Assembly (NCBI GenBank): GCA_036245805.1
Contig: BTRK01000002.1
Span: 44,312,661-44,376,660, forward strand
Reading direction: 5' to 3'
From: Pristionchus mayeri
Lineage: Eukaryota; Nematoda; Chromadorea; Rhabditida; Neodiplogasteridae
DNA length: 64,000 nucleotides
Part shown: in pieces, positions 1 to 14,010 of the stretch
How the letters are laid out: each line of letters begins with the position of its first letter
Numbering within the stretch: position 1 is the stretch's first letter
Position numbers and translations under genes: made by a program
Notes under the pieces: generated by a model
The model's database searches: none
Told to the model about the DNA's origin: nothing
Seen by the model: the letters and a program-made list of their open reading frames with translations, nothing else

Positions 1-741
1 CTTCGTGATTCGGAAGGCCAAACTTGGGAGATTCAAATTTTAGGGGTAAAATCGGGGAGGGGGTCCAATTTCCATGATTTGGTCATTTTTGGCCGACAAC
101 TGGGCTGTCAAAGGAAATGATGTGGTCAACATGAAAGTTGTTGTGCGTGCTCTCAGCTTTCTTTGGAGGGGGGGGAATTGAGACTTATTGCCTTCGTTTT
201 GAACAAAGTTATGATAATCTAAGTGAGCCGATTTGACTTCCAAAAGTGTGCATACCATGTTTGACCTGGCTTTCGAAGAAGACGATATAAATCAAAATTC
301 TGAAAACGCAGTTTGAAAGAAAATCATTTTTCATACATTACTTCACATTTAAGTAATGTATGAAAACACCAAGAGACGAAGTGGTGTAGTGGTCTATGGC
401 GCGCCCTCCCATTCCATCCCACCCGGGTTCGATTCCCGGTCGTGACACCGTCTCCGCCCCACCAAGGTGCCTACCCATTGGGGACGGGGAATTGGTAGTC
501 GTGACTAGATCACGCAGGTAAATAGGTCTGGCGAAAGGTGGGCACTCCGGACTGAATCTGCCCAAATTGACACTGGCCTAGCAGTGTTCTCCCGCGAGCC
601 CAGTCTCGAAGACGGGATGTACCTTTACCTTTACCTTTACTTCACATTTAGATCGGGATGTAATAATTTTGGTCCCCGCCCCCTAAGATGAGCTATTCTC
701 TATTCCTATCATAATACAATTTCATGAAATTATTTATTTAG
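1..741. other. Non-coding; probable upstream intron of glycerol kinase
   Basis: No glycerol kinase exon is visible before the acceptor at 740-741, so this stretch is probably part of a long intron whose 5' exons lie left of the window. It holds a SINE (separate entry). Positions 7-27 match 10083-10103 except for one base, which points to a dispersed repeat. The short open frames here are not convincing as genes. Confidence 0.5.
352..636 (+). mobile_element. tRNA-derived SINE with 14-bp target duplication
   Basis: Polymerase III promoter boxes are visible: an A box at 382-392 (TGGTGTAGTGG) and a perfect B box at 426-436 (GGTTCGATTCC), about 34 bases apart as in tRNA genes. The 3' end is a short tandem tail of ACCTTT units at about 619-640. 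The same 14 bases, TTACTTCACATTTA, flank the insertion at 338-351 and 637-650, as expected for LINE-type target-primed integration. A second copy lies on the minus strand at about 41043-41306, and a 5'-truncated tail lies at about 39293-39330. The sequence does not fold into an obvious intact tRNA, so I do not call a tRNA gene. Confidence 0.75.
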
Positions 742-2357
<1,616 letters not shown>

Positions 2358-3307
2358 AGGTCCTCTTGATGGCCGAGCTCGTTAGAATTATACTCGGCCA
2401 ACCTAATGATTAAATCGATTTCATTATGTACATATGTTTCCCTCCTCAATTCAATGTCGCCATATTTACGTATATCCATTGCAAAAATAGTAGTGATAGT
2501 TCTTATTTTTAATAACGAATAATTCTCACAACTATGAAAGACACTCACAACTCTAAGATAGATATATCTCCCCGGGTGTTTTCCCCGACTATTTTCTCGA
2601 GCAATGTTTCCGGTTGTTACAATGTTACGATAAAGTATTAACTATTTATTATTTAATATTCTGCACTTGATCACAGTTAAACAATTGCTCCATGAAACAA
2701 GCGTAGGTATAATAAAATATAATAAGTTATTGATTTGTGCGAGTGATTTTAATCACTATTTCTTGTTTCACGCCCGTCTGTTCAGTTAGGAACATGAAAT
2801 CTTTAACTTATATGGCATATCAAAATGGTGGTAACGATATTTAGTTTGAGAGCTAGCCGTAATCGCCCCTAGAATAAGACGACTAGAGAATTGAGATCAA
2901 AGGTATCTAGAATGTGTGGGATGGGGTGGGTAGAGCCTATGCGTGCAAAAGTTGAGGTATGATGAACTGGTAGATCATCAGTCAGATTTGTTCACAATGA
3001 TGCTCTTCGAAATCCATTTCATTATTTCCGGAAAAGCGAAGTAGTTGAAGATCTGAAAAACTCATGGAAATAATCTGAGCTGTTAACTAGTAGGCAATTT
3101 CAACCTACTACCATCTCAGAAATTGAACTTACTCCCTCCCAGTACTGTCTCAGAATATGCCGTCCTTCGAGAACTTGGGGAGCACTCGCCGCTCTCTTGT
3201 GCCTTAACATTTGTAGCTTGACATTAGAATATTTATCCAAACAGTATGCTTACATTCTGAGAGAAAATTATGTTATTTATAGTGTAATAAAAGATGTAAA
3301 AAACGTA
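2358..3307. other. Intergenic between two convergent genes
   Basis: Lies between the stop codons of glycerol kinase (+) and the desaturase (-). It is AT-rich, with no coding frame or repeat that I recognise. An AATAAA at 2711-2716 could end the glycerol kinase transcript. Confidence 0.4.
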
Positions 3308-6300
3308 TTAATTTGACCTCGCGTAGGGGCCCATCTTGGGATCGGTGACGAATGAGAAGAGCACCCACGTCCATGATTGATGCTGCTCCAAAGGAGAGTA
3401 ATACTCAGCAGCAATTTCTCGGAGCTGAGATGTGCAAGTGATCAATTATATTCTGACAATTATTGTGATTTATAACTTTTTATTATTGGCTCAATAACAT
3501 TTATTAGAGAACGCTCTTATGCTTTATTATAAGTGTGAATGGGCGAAGGATTTAACCTTTCGATTTACCGAGTGGTGTAATATATTCCTTGATGGTTTAT
3601 GTTAACATTTAAGTTCATGGCCCCTATATTCGCATGATTAGACTGCTGTTTAGTGTTGTTAATTCTTATAAATTTCGTCGAATAATATTCTCGAATCTCA
3701 CGTTCAATTCTATTCGAGCGGACACTACTGTTGCTAGATAGAAAAATAAATTTATTGCGAATCCGTACTATGATCCACCAATTATTTCGATAATTGCACG
3801 TATCTGGTTCCAAATCGATTTCATTGAATCCACTAGGTCTAGAAACATTTTTTGTTCGCGAATAAACATTTTTGTTCATATTTTCTAAGATAAATACGAA
3901 TTTATTAAATCACGTTTTCTCAAAATGCGGACTTAAGAAGATCGTGCGTTTATGATGAGCTGCGCATTTTCCAAGTGTAAATCGATAGTGGGGAGGTACT
4001 AACATGAAATATCAAAAAATTGGACCTTTTCTCCAGTACCCGCGTTTGCTATAGAAGGACAAAGCGCTCACGGGTTTTGGACCTTTGATATCATGTAAAA
4101 ACGCAGGCAGTGGAAAAAAGCTCCAATTTTTTGATGTGTTATGGTGAAAGTGGTCAACAAAGAGGATGAAAACTGATGCGACTCGTTTCTGCTGCATTCA
4201 TGGGTGTGCTTTATGTCCAACATATTTTAGAGTTCCGTTTGCAACAGTAGACGCGGGCACTGGATGTTAGTTCCAATGTTCTCATTAAAGTTTGCATTGG
4301 TGGTCTACTAAACGTTAGCCAAATCAGATTGGACGGCTATTAAGAATCACACAACATGACAATGTAATTCGAACCTTCGGAAGATTCCTGGAGGGAACGT
4401 AGGGGAAGTCGTGGTGTTCCATGTGGTATCCGACATTGAAAGTACACAGATTCCAGGGACCATAGTAGGAGTATGTCTCTTGTCCCTCCGTGAACACGTA
4501 GTGCTCAGATATAAAGTGCCCTAAAATATCATAGAAAGTCAATGTATTATAATTGGGATCAGACATCTTGAATAATTTAATAAAACAACCCAACATTTTT
4601 TCCAAAGGGTCATAATATCACAGCAGAGTGAAATTTTATAATACCTGCTGACGGATGAATACCCATTGCAATAAGTGTCCCGAAGATGAGATAGAAGAGA
4701 GCTTTTACCCCGAAGAAGTACAGTATTACGAGGTCGAATACGATCTCAACAGTAATCCTAAGGTGAAAGCATGATTTAACATACTTGGACTACGAAGTTG
4801 AGGATCTCGAGATCATTGGGCAGCTTATTGTATATAATCAGTGGACGAAGACCGTAGAATAGAGGCTAAAGTATTCGAATGTTTTATCTTTGGAATCGGA
4901 GGGCAAAATATTAGACAATTATAACCAAAGTACCTGCAGAATGAGCCATATGAACTTGAGCGGAGCAGAGTTGAAAAACTTGGCCTCGAACTCCGTAGGC
5001 ACGTCTGTATCTAACCCATCCTCTCCTGTTATTAATGATATATATATATAAATATATATATATATTTTTTAAACGTAAAGTAGGAGCAAAACCTCGACCC
5101 ACATAAAGTGATTGAATTGTTCTGCAAATATAAAGACAAATCTAACCCAGGTATCGATGGTGTTCGACGTGATATTTCTTAAAAGCGACCGAGATTGGAA
5201 TGCCAATTGGAAGATTAGTGAAGATACCGAAGAGGCGATTCTAAAGTGATTGCCAATTGTTCATTTCCAGTCATCATAAAAAATAAATCTCTACAAATTT
5301 TGTGAAAATCTTAAAGGATACTGAAAGCAAAAATAGAAATGAGACTGACATCGAGTGATCTCTTCTGTCCGAATGCGGTGTTGTGCGATATATCGTGTAT
5401 GGCAAGGGTGAGCGCGTGATTGATCACTCCTCCACAGCAATACGCCATAAGAATCACTAGCAGCCAATCCTCGTCTACAAATTTTGGAGTGTATTTGTTA
5501 AGTAAATTATGCTCTTACCTTGTAATAGCCAGCAGAAGAATATCTGAACGGCGACCATAGCAGAAATAACCCATTTTAGGCTGGGGTCGATTCCGAACAA
5601 CTGTAAGATGTTCACTTCTACTGTTTATGCCTCTTCCATATGCCTATGCCTCAGAACCATATGCCTCTTCTTAGTATGATATCATAGATACTAAGGCACT
5701 ATCCCCAATAAAGCGCGCTAAAGCATATCATAGCAGCAAAACAAGCTTGTCACACTACCATCGAAAACAATTATTCAGAAGCAACAGTGTACAAATCATT
5801 AGCCAATCAAAACAAATTTTGATGTGTTAGTTTTTTATGAAATATTTTTCCCTGATCCTTTTGCAGTATTCGACTCCATTCTGTCGTTATCTGCCATTAA
5901 GTGCTTCAATCTTCATCCCAAATATTTGTCATTCGCAAACAGCCAATGCGGGTTGATATCAACGGGATTTACTCGACCTGAGCACATTGACTAGTGAAAA
6001 CCGACAGGAATGAAAATATTCCAGCCGGGTTCGTATCTCGTTTCTGTGAGGAATTATTACTTTGAATTCGGATTCACTCAATCATACATATGACTTGCAT
6101 TTAGAAGGAGTGTCAGCAAAGTTGAACTTTTGAAGTTGAACACCAAAAGAGATTCTGAAAATTTCACTTTCATATCTTTATTTTGAACCGCGTTATCAGT
6201 AGTTGGCCGAATGCCAAAGGAGGCTTGTAGGGCAGGGAAGTGCGGGAATTCAAATATCTTAAAGATTTGTCAAAAACTGGTGGGAATCGAACCCGCAACC

Positions 6301-7026
6301 TTCCGATCACATGGCGGCTGCTCCACCAATGAGAAATCAACAGATGGTTGTCTACTCTCCTAGCTCGCGCTATGATCTTTGGAGGGTGGGCTAGGTCATG
6401 GTTATGATAGCGTCAAAAGTTTAACTTTGCTGACAGTCCTTCTTTAAAGTTTTTTTAACCATCAATCACTTCGGCTTGGGAGAAGTGATTCAAATAAGAC
6501 AATTAAGAGTTTTGAATACTGAGAGGAGGAATTCTCCCTCTAGAGAATAGTGCTATTCAGTTTTAATATTTTTCCGATTCATTTATGACTACAGAAATAT
6601 ATCCGCAAGCATATATAATAAAATACGCATCATCTATTGAACTGATAATGTACGAAATCACATCGCAGAATATGGCACGGCTACTGCGTAATTTAGAAAT
6701 ATTGATTGATTGACAATGTTCGGTTTATCTGAGGTGTCTAACTTGTGGAAAGCTGAAAGTAGGATAGCAGATATTTTAGTTGATTTATTAAATATAATAT
6801 AGTAAATATAGTCTGAAAGTTGAATATTGAAAATGTTTTCCGCTTTCGAAGCACACGTTCACATTGGTCACCCTCTTATAGCGAAAATGTAGAACACAGT
6901 AAGAACGTTGCCTTGACTCACGTCCTTGATATGCGGATACTTCTTCACAATCTTTCTTCTTCTGCTTGTGTGAGGCTGTTCATCATACGTCCACAAGAAA
7001 TCGTCTCTACTCACAATACCGCCCAT
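3308..7026 (-). CDS. Sphingolipid delta4-desaturase (DEGS/DES1 type)
   Basis: Introduces the 4,5-trans double bond of ceramide from dihydroceramide, in the ER membrane. Nine exons on the minus strand: 7026-6922, 5600-5519, 5474-5350, 5240-5147, 5025-4934, 4865-4785, 4744-4645, 4520-4375 and 3424-3308, giving 313 residues, close to the usual 320. The three histidine boxes of membrane di-iron desaturases are intact: HDISH (89-93), HVEHH (128-132) and HMEHH (259-263). [13 protein letters not shown] and IAAEYY are family signatures. The N-terminus MGGIVS fits an N-myristoylation site, as in vertebrate DEGS1. The start codon is preceded directly by a splice acceptor (aaatttag), so the mRNA may be trans-spliced. 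Intron 1 (1.3 kb) holds an inverted-repeat element. Intron 6 is only 40 bases and ends in GAG. C. elegans ttm-5 is a likely counterpart, but orthology is inferred. Confidence 0.93.
6104..6445 (-). mobile_element. Terminal-inverted-repeat element with a tRNA-like promoter (copy 1)
   Basis: Lies in intron 1 of the desaturase gene. The ends form an inverted repeat of about 30 bases (GAAGGAGTGTCAGCAAAGTT at the left, its near complement at the right). Read on the minus strand, the interior has an A-box-like TGGTGGAGCAG and a perfect B box GGTTCGATTCC, in a tRNA-like stretch ending CCCACCAGT. A diverged copy with the same order of parts is at 16299-16629. No coding capacity, so it would depend on a transposase from elsewhere. 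Confidence 0.65.
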
Positions 7027-7034
7027 CTAAATTT
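7027..7034 (-). promoter_or_regulatory. Candidate splice-leader acceptor before the desaturase start codon
   Basis: On the minus strand the bases just before the ATG read AAATTTAG, preceded by a T/A-rich tract. No upstream coding exon is needed or seen, and acceptor sites this close to an ATG are typical of nematode trans-splicing. A cis intron after a non-coding exon would look the same. Confidence 0.45.
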
Positions 7035-10000
7035 AATTTTTTTTATTATCACAGGCTTAACAGAAAGTACTCAGGGATTTGCTTGACGAATTGTAAATAT
7101 ATTGTTGAATATTATGAAAACGATTTGCAAGATAATTTTAAAGAAACGAAAACGCATAAAGAAGGACATTCGACAATCGCGCGCGGTTAGAGAAACGAGA
7201 TGGTCACTCTCGCCTCGCGCGCTCTCTCGCACCTTCCCTGAGCAATTTCCCCTGATTTGCATGGCTGGCAATCAGCCAAGTTGCGATAGCATAGTTCAGA
7301 GCAAAGATAAATAGTGTGAAAATTTCAGAATATCTTATTGTTGGGGAAAGCTAGGCAATGTTAATGAAAAAGACAATTTTTTAGTTCTGCCCTTACTCTC
7401 CTTGTGAGTCTGTGCTTACTCTAAAATCTCTCATTCGGCGTGTGCAGAGATCACGAGCCTCTACTAATATATAGGGAACCTCTCTTTTGTGGTTGTGATC
7501 TATAGCAGAGCGCGGAAGCTTTGCTCAAAATCTCTGTGATCTGCTTGCTATCCAAGGCGGATAGGCTCCGCCACATCAGCTCCCATAACGATTTCGAGCC
7601 TTCTTCCACTATGCGCCTTTCACACTGTTATCTGACTATTAGCGATGTGAGATCGAGAAGCGGCAAAAAGTTTCATTGGGATCCTGAGGGATTCGTTGGC
7701 TACTTAAAATTATCCGTACGAACGATTTGTCAAAGTGTCTTGCGGTCTCTATTTATGGCCGAGAACATTTCCGGAATGAATGATAAATAAAAATAAGAAA
7801 GTGTAGACGAAAAATGACAGTTATGAAGAATATAAACAATGCAGACCGAAATCGAGGAAAGCTTAAACTTCTTCAGAATCGCAGATGAGCAGAGAAATAT
7901 GTTATTCTCACACGTTAAATCTAAACGGAACTAAGAATGGCAGGAGAAACTCAAGCAGAATAGAGCAATGAGATGGCATGTTGTGTGAGTTACCTATCCC
8001 TAGCAACCGAGTACAACTAGGAAACGGGAATATAGAGGACGTAAGTTTGGGCCATTGTGATAAGAGAGCGTTAAGGCAAAATGCGGAAGAAGAAACAGGA
8101 TGCCGAAGGCGGTTGAAGGAGGAATACAGAACTAACTCACACAAAGGCGAACTCTCATGAGAGATACATTGGATATGTTTTATGTTTCTGTTATTAAAAT
8201 AATCCCAGTTGCAAAAATATGGTTCTTAGCAAATGTGAATTATCGAAGTTGTTCTGACGAAAGTAAAGAAAAAAGACAATGGGCCTTTTATTGTAGCATC
8301 AAAATAGTTGAAACTTCATCTGGCAGATTCGCTAAAGGGCAATTCCCCGTGTATCCCGCTCTCGCTTTCTCTTCATATCTGGAGAGGTATTAGTCACTGC
8401 ATGTAGTCGTCGCTCACAAGCGACACAGAAATATCACATGTGAGTCACCTATCTTAGAAGAAATATTAAAGGATAGCTGTTGGAACCTGAGATGAGATGC
8501 GCATAGACAATACTTCAAAACAAAAAAAAACACTATTAATTAATTTATGCATAGACCTTGTATCTACAATCCATTAGTTTGTAGTTTTTGTTGAGTCAGA
8601 AAAGATGAATTCGTAGAGATCGAAATCTGCCCAGACCGCAAACCACGTTGCTGTTCAAACAGTGTTTGTGAAGAGAGGAGAGATAGATTCCCTCCTCTCC
8701 TGAGCAGAACACGAGAGTGCGAGGCATAACAACGTGGGCGCAGAAAATGAACAATGGGAAGAGTAAGCATTTGGTGAAAGCGGTTCAATCGCAGCAGCTA
8801 CCTCGGGCGATTGACAAATGAGCAACGCTTTTTTATAGACCGGTTGAGCAAATTGAAAGATAAGGCACAGTAATACGAAAAAAATCGGATTGATTTTTGC
8901 ATTGGACAATTAATAAACGCTCTTGAAACGGCTGACTCAGAAGAATCTAGAGGCAATGTCATATCACTGCATGTCCTCGTTCTCTCACCTCTCTTTGCAT
9001 AGCGCAGTCTCTAATCGAAAATCGGCCTTATCGCTCTCGATAAGCGGAATGTGACACATTAAGACTCTGCGTCTCTCAATTTTGAAGATTCTCTCCTCGC
9101 CCTGCCCGAATGAGACGCAAAGGAGAATGCACAGAGAATGAAGGTGCATGAGTCACGAAGTAGCCACATCGACCACAGACTAAAGGTGGAAAGCGTCATC
9201 AATATTTGTACGATCATGGATTCCGTAAAAGTTAGAGAAAATGGTGTTGTCCAGCGACCATACGTTCGTCAAGAAAGTGTCACGCCAACCTAGGTCTACA
9301 TCTCAAAGAGCTTCTAGGAAACGTTATCCCCTGCTACCGATTCCCTATATAATAAGGCGGGGTGTGCGGAGACGGGAAGTAGCAATGGAATGAATGGAAA
9401 GAGAGGATTCTCTTCAATAGACCAAGGGAGGAGAGAAGGGACATGGCGCGCGAGGGAGGATTAGGCCTCTAGGAGGGAGCACAAACGGAGAAAAAGGAAT
9501 ACGCGAGCACGTTGTCAAGAAGCGAAAAGGGCGATCTCGCTTAGGGTGGTCATTTAGTAGATCATAAGCATCTTTAACAGTTGTTCTGAAACATTATATG
9601 TGCGATCAAATGGAAAGAAAAATCAAGGAAGCTTCTATGAGGTATGCCACAGAAAAGGAAAGGAGAAGCACTTTCAGAGGGATCACTACAAAACCGGGCA
9701 CACAACTTCGTGCATCGAATGTGTAAAATGCGCGTATATATTCGTATAGCTGATGTGTACTGCACCTCACTTGTAAGTAATATCAGAGCAATTTGGGAAG
9801 AATCCTATCCGTTCTCATAGTTACAATGTTGATGCTGTGACTCAGTTCGGTCAAGCATATTACTCTAAAGAAAACGAAAGCCTGACTTATGTTGGCAGCT
9901 TAAATGGGTTAACACTTGAGTGAAAGGTATATGAAAGGAATCGCGAGAGAATCGTGCAAATTAGGGGGTTCAGTGGCAGTGGAAAAAAAGTTTTTCCTTT

Positions 10001-10624
10001 TTCGCTGCCAATTTAGTGAGAAGTTTGCATGATGCTCTTTAAAACTACGTCATCAGAATTTTGATATCGGTCGTCATCGTCGAGATTCAGAAGGCCAAAC
10101 TTGGTACTATCACTTTTCGACAGTCAAATCGCACTCATTTAAATGACCATAATTCAGTTTGAAATTAAGATAGAACATCGTTATTTTTCCCAAATAAAGC
10201 TACCCTCATGGGCTACAACTTTCATGTTTACGATGTCATTCGTTGTGCACTTCCTGGTTCGGGGTGGTTGGGTTCACTAAAAATTACTTTTCTCTAAAAA
10301 TAGAAATAGCGTTTTGGAATTTTATGTTATTTTGGTAGTTCCTATGGATGGCTAACTTATGCCCAAAAATTAGCCAAATCGAGAAGGGGACAAAAAGTGG
10401 GCTCACTACCGTACGGTGACCCCAAAATCGGTCACTGGCAGTAATACTTCCAAAGATTCAATTGACCCCAATTTGGTGCGTATACATTCAAAAACATCAA
10501 AAACAATATTTTAAATTGTTTCCCCAACAGTTATGCCACTTTCATTTGTCAAAAAATATGGCCTCAAATTCAAAAACCGATATTTTGTCCAATTTAAATT
10601 TCCGCTGATGAAATGTCGCATTTA
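7035..10624. other. Gene-poor region, nothing recognised
   Basis: About 3.6 kb in which I recognise no exon of a known family. It has several GAGA/CTCT-rich patches (for example 7170-7240, 8940-9140, 9400-9540) and open frames of 60-89 codons that carry no recognisable motif or splice-consistent continuation. Some of it may be promoter DNA of the desaturase gene. Positions 10083-10103 repeat 7-27 with one mismatch. Confidence 0.35.
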
Positions 10625-11399
10625 CAGTCCTGTTGTGTCCCACCGTGAACATGCGTCACCCGGAGTAACCCGGGGTGACTCGGGGTGACCCCGGGTGACC
10701 CATGGTGACCCATGACCGACTCCTGACTCGGAGAGTGAATTTTATGAATCGAGAGTATGATATTCGGGTTCAGCACTTCCTGACCGTTTGAACCATATAT
10801 ATTTCATAATTTATTTATAAGAATAAAAACACTCGATTTTAATTGCAAACGAGGCTATCAAAGGTCTGACCCACAGAAGCCGCATATTGGACCAGCAGGT
10901 AATTAATCTTTTTCCCGGTTTTGCATTCAAACTTTCCCCGGTTTTCAGACAACTGATACATTTCATGGTTTCCCATTATTTGCTTGGTTTAAACTAGTCC
11001 ACTAAAACATTATAAAGAAAATAAAAATAATATAAACAAAACGAAGCAAGGGAAATCGTGAAATGTATCACTTGGCTGAAAACCGGTGAACATTTGAATG
11101 TAAAACCGGGAAGAAGCTTAATTACCTGCTGGTCCAATATGCGGCTTCTGTGGGTCAGACCTTTGATAGCTTCGTTTGCAATTAAAATCGAGTGTTTTTA
11201 TTCTTATAAATAAATTATGAAATATATATGGTTCGAACGGCCAGGAAGTGCTGAACCCGAATATCATACTCTCGATTCATGAAATTCACTCTCCGAGTCA
11301 GGAGTCGGTCATGGGTCACCATGGGTCACCCGGGGTCACCCCGAGTCACCCCGGGTTACTCCGGGTGACGCATGTTCACGGTGGGACACAACAGGACTG
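10625..11399. mobile_element. 775-bp palindromic TA-target MITE (copy 1)
   Basis: A near-perfect foldback element: the left and right arms are inverted copies of about 350 bases around an AT-rich centre. It begins CAGTCCTGTTGTGTCCCACC and ends with the complement, and is flanked by TA on both sides (10623-10624, 11400-11401), as for Tc1/mariner elements. Each arm has tandem GGGTCACC-like units. The mirror-image open frames in the two arms are by-products of the palindrome. A copy of exactly the same length, nearly identical, is at 29281-30055. Confidence 0.85.
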
Positions 11400-11445
11400 T
11401 ATATATGCCCACTTTGTGGGACGTTTCAGGGATGTTTCTACATTA

Positions 11446-12262
11446 TTTATATGGACCGTCTTGAACGAAAATAATATTTTGGGAACTTCAACATGTACCG
11501 AGTCTAGGATCTTTTTTGTAGGATTTTAAAAATGGGGCCCGTTGGCTTTTTATGGATCGGAATTTGTGTCTTGAGTGATCGCTGAAAACACTCTTCATTT
11601 GACTGTTCATGCTCTTTAGGGACTGGAAGCATGTTCATTTCTACTCAAAATAACTAATATGTTTGTGAACAACGATTTTAAGGCGAAAAATCGAGAGATT
11701 TTCTAAATTTTTGATTTTGCGTTTTTCGACTTGCCACTTTCGAAGCCAAAAGAGTCAAAATCTGAAAAGTACTTCAAATGTACCTTTTTAATGTATTTTC
11801 ACGAGGAATCTGTTTATCGATGTTAGGTGTCGTAAAATATCGTTACATTGGTTTTTGGAATTTTCGATTTTTTCGACCTTGAATTGGCTAAACATATTTC
11901 CCGCGTGAAAATACATTAGAAAAATACACGTACTGTTCAGATTTTGAATTTTTTGGCTTCAAAAGTGGTAAGTCGAAAAACGCAAAATCAAAAATTTAGA
12001 AAATCTCTCGATTTCTCGCCTTAAAATCGTTGTTCACTAACATTTTAGTTATTTTGAGCAGAAATGAACTTGTTTCCAGTCCCTAAAAATCATGAAATGT
12101 CAAATGAAGATCGTGTTCTCAGCGATTTCTCACTATAGACCCAAATTCCGGACCAAAAAAAACCAAATTGTCCCATTTTTAAAATTTTACAAAACATATC
12201 TTAGACTCGGTACATGTTGGAGTTCCCAAAATATTATTTTCGTTGAAGACGGTTGATATTTG
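11446..12262. repeat. Foldback repeat with diverged arms
   Basis: The stretch from about 11449 (ACCGTCTTGAACGAAAATA) is complementary to the stretch ending near 12255, with arms of about 370 bases around a centre near 11850. The arms differ at many positions, so it is older than the neighbouring 775-bp palindrome. No coding capacity recognised. Confidence 0.7.
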
Positions 12263-12397
12263 GATAAGTTGTGGCCGGTTTTATCACTATTTGGATCGAA
12301 AAAGTCGATTTTCATGCTCAAACTTGTTTATATCTCATTTCTGATGGTTTTAACATGGACATTCGGTTTCAACATGCGGAAATACACCAAAAAAACT

Positions 12398-12612
12398 ATA
12401 ACTAGGTACCAGAAGCCACGCCCACTTTCAGGAATATTGGTCCGACAATTCGAATTCTTAACCAAATCGGACGATCAAAAGTGATTTCGGTAGCTCTTGT
12501 GATCCTTCACAAATGACCACTGGAGCAGCACGATCAGACAACTCTAATTACGTTAATTAAGAGGGATATTTTACACGTATACAGCTGCTCCATTCGTAGT
12601 TTGTAGTTCATG
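12398..12612 (-). repeat. Dispersed repeat, copy 1
   Basis: The reverse complement aligns with 38490-38715, sharing GGAGCAGCTGTAT, GCTGCTCCAGTG and GAAAGTGGGCG in the same order. Nature unknown, perhaps an old transposon fragment. Confidence 0.55.
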
Positions 12613-12910
12613 TTATTCAAATACTTCACAGAAAATTAGAAAACAAATAGACGTTTCTCCGAATTGTCGGACAGTTTAACAGAATTTAATATAAAAGTGT
12701 AAAAATGTGCGGAGAGTGCACCAGAGTCGTTCATATTGGGTCAAATATCAGCACTCGGTATGGGAAATTCACCAGCAGAATATTGAGGAGGGGGGTTGAA
12801 AAAAAGCCATCCGTCGACCCCTCCCAAAAGGTACGTTTTCTCGTGGAATGCCTCTTAAAATATAATCACAATTAATGTGGATTGTTTTTGCTATCGTTTT
12901 TGGATATGAC

Positions 12911-14010
12911 TATTAGGTTGATGGGAACGCCTTTGTCATTTTTTCAAAACTTTATTTCTCGGGGAAGGGAAAAGCATGAGTTCAACTATACTTGTCACCA
13001 TTATTGACAATATGCCCCCCAACGTACCTGCAATGTATAAATTCACTCCCGTTAGAATCCGCCTGGGCTCGAATCAAAGTATTGCTTGAAAGCAGACTCG
13101 AGACTTCCACGGGAATTGAACGATCTCACTCTAAGAACATGGGCCAGATCTGCGAAAATTCAGTAATCTTACCCGGCCATGTCAGAAGAATTCGGGGGTG
13201 TGGGAGAACCATACATCCATATCCAGCCAGTTCCTGCTTGACTTGATTGGAGACCTGGGGACGAGGGTCATTTTGCTGATTATACACTTTCTTGTCCTTT
13301 AGCTTTGAACGATCGACTTCCATCAAATTTTGTAGGTGTGGGACGTACTTGACCCCAGTGATCGTGATCTATTCGGAGATACCCTCAGGTAGTAGCTCCG
13401 AGTAGATCACGCCATCCACTCCCCACCACATTGACATCTTGTATTTCTTGGGGGGGAAGTTTGGGGACACTCTGTGGAGTCTCTCCTTCTCCAACCCGCT
13501 GGGCTCTCATGTGGTTGTTGTTGTTGTAGAAGACCCACTTCTCATTCCCCGTTATGAGCTGTTCCAGTCATCGATCCCCGCCTCGGAGAATGAGGAGAGT
13601 AATGCAATCATCGTCTCGACAGTCACGGCAGACTTGGCTCAGATCATGGGATATGAATCTCCTTCCTAAATAAATTTTTCCTAAATTTCCTCATTCCAAG
13701 AGATCTCAAGCCTTCTTTGACAGTGAAATGGTGGACTCTTAACGCAACAGTCATTTCACGGGCACTCTGAAATGGGCCCGATTCAACAACTTTTTTCAAA
13801 GACTCAAAATGCAACTAACGCAGTCTCCCAGATCGATCCCATTCCTTGAGGGAATAGTCGCCGTATTCGAAGAGATGGATCCAATTCCTGAAGGTGTTGT
13901 AGAGGGGCATATGGCATATGTTGATAAACAGTCTTCAGTAGGGTCTCCGAATCCTTCATCGTGGTGTAGGATATAAGGGGGGTGCGTTCCATGTTTTAGC
14001 AAGTCTGAAC
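12911..14010 (-). pseudogene. Degenerate mariner transposase
   Basis: Mariner-family transposase remains, readable only by changing frame and passing stops. In order on the minus strand: YGDYSLKEWDRSGR (helix-turn-helix region), GPFQSAREMTVAL, GLRSLGMRKF, GNEKWVFYNNN (family TGDEKW), MSMWWGVDGVIY, NQVKQELAGYG then LPHP, and after a frame change SSDMAG..DY, FADLAHVLRVRSFNSR and VNNGDKY. The first catalytic Asp of the DEKW motif is Asn here. The 3' terminal repeat is probably TTAGGTTGATGGGAACGCC at about 12913-12931. No clear 5' terminal repeat was found. Clearly inactive. Confidence 0.8.

Noticed and set aside
380..450. Possible tRNA gene
   Set aside because: A and B boxes are present but no full cloverleaf. 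The flanking duplication and tail show a SINE.
10594..11529. Matching open frames in opposite directions (also at 29223-30119)
   Set aside because: Mirror images produced by the palindromic MITE. The repeated GH/SPGV pattern comes from GGGTCACC units.
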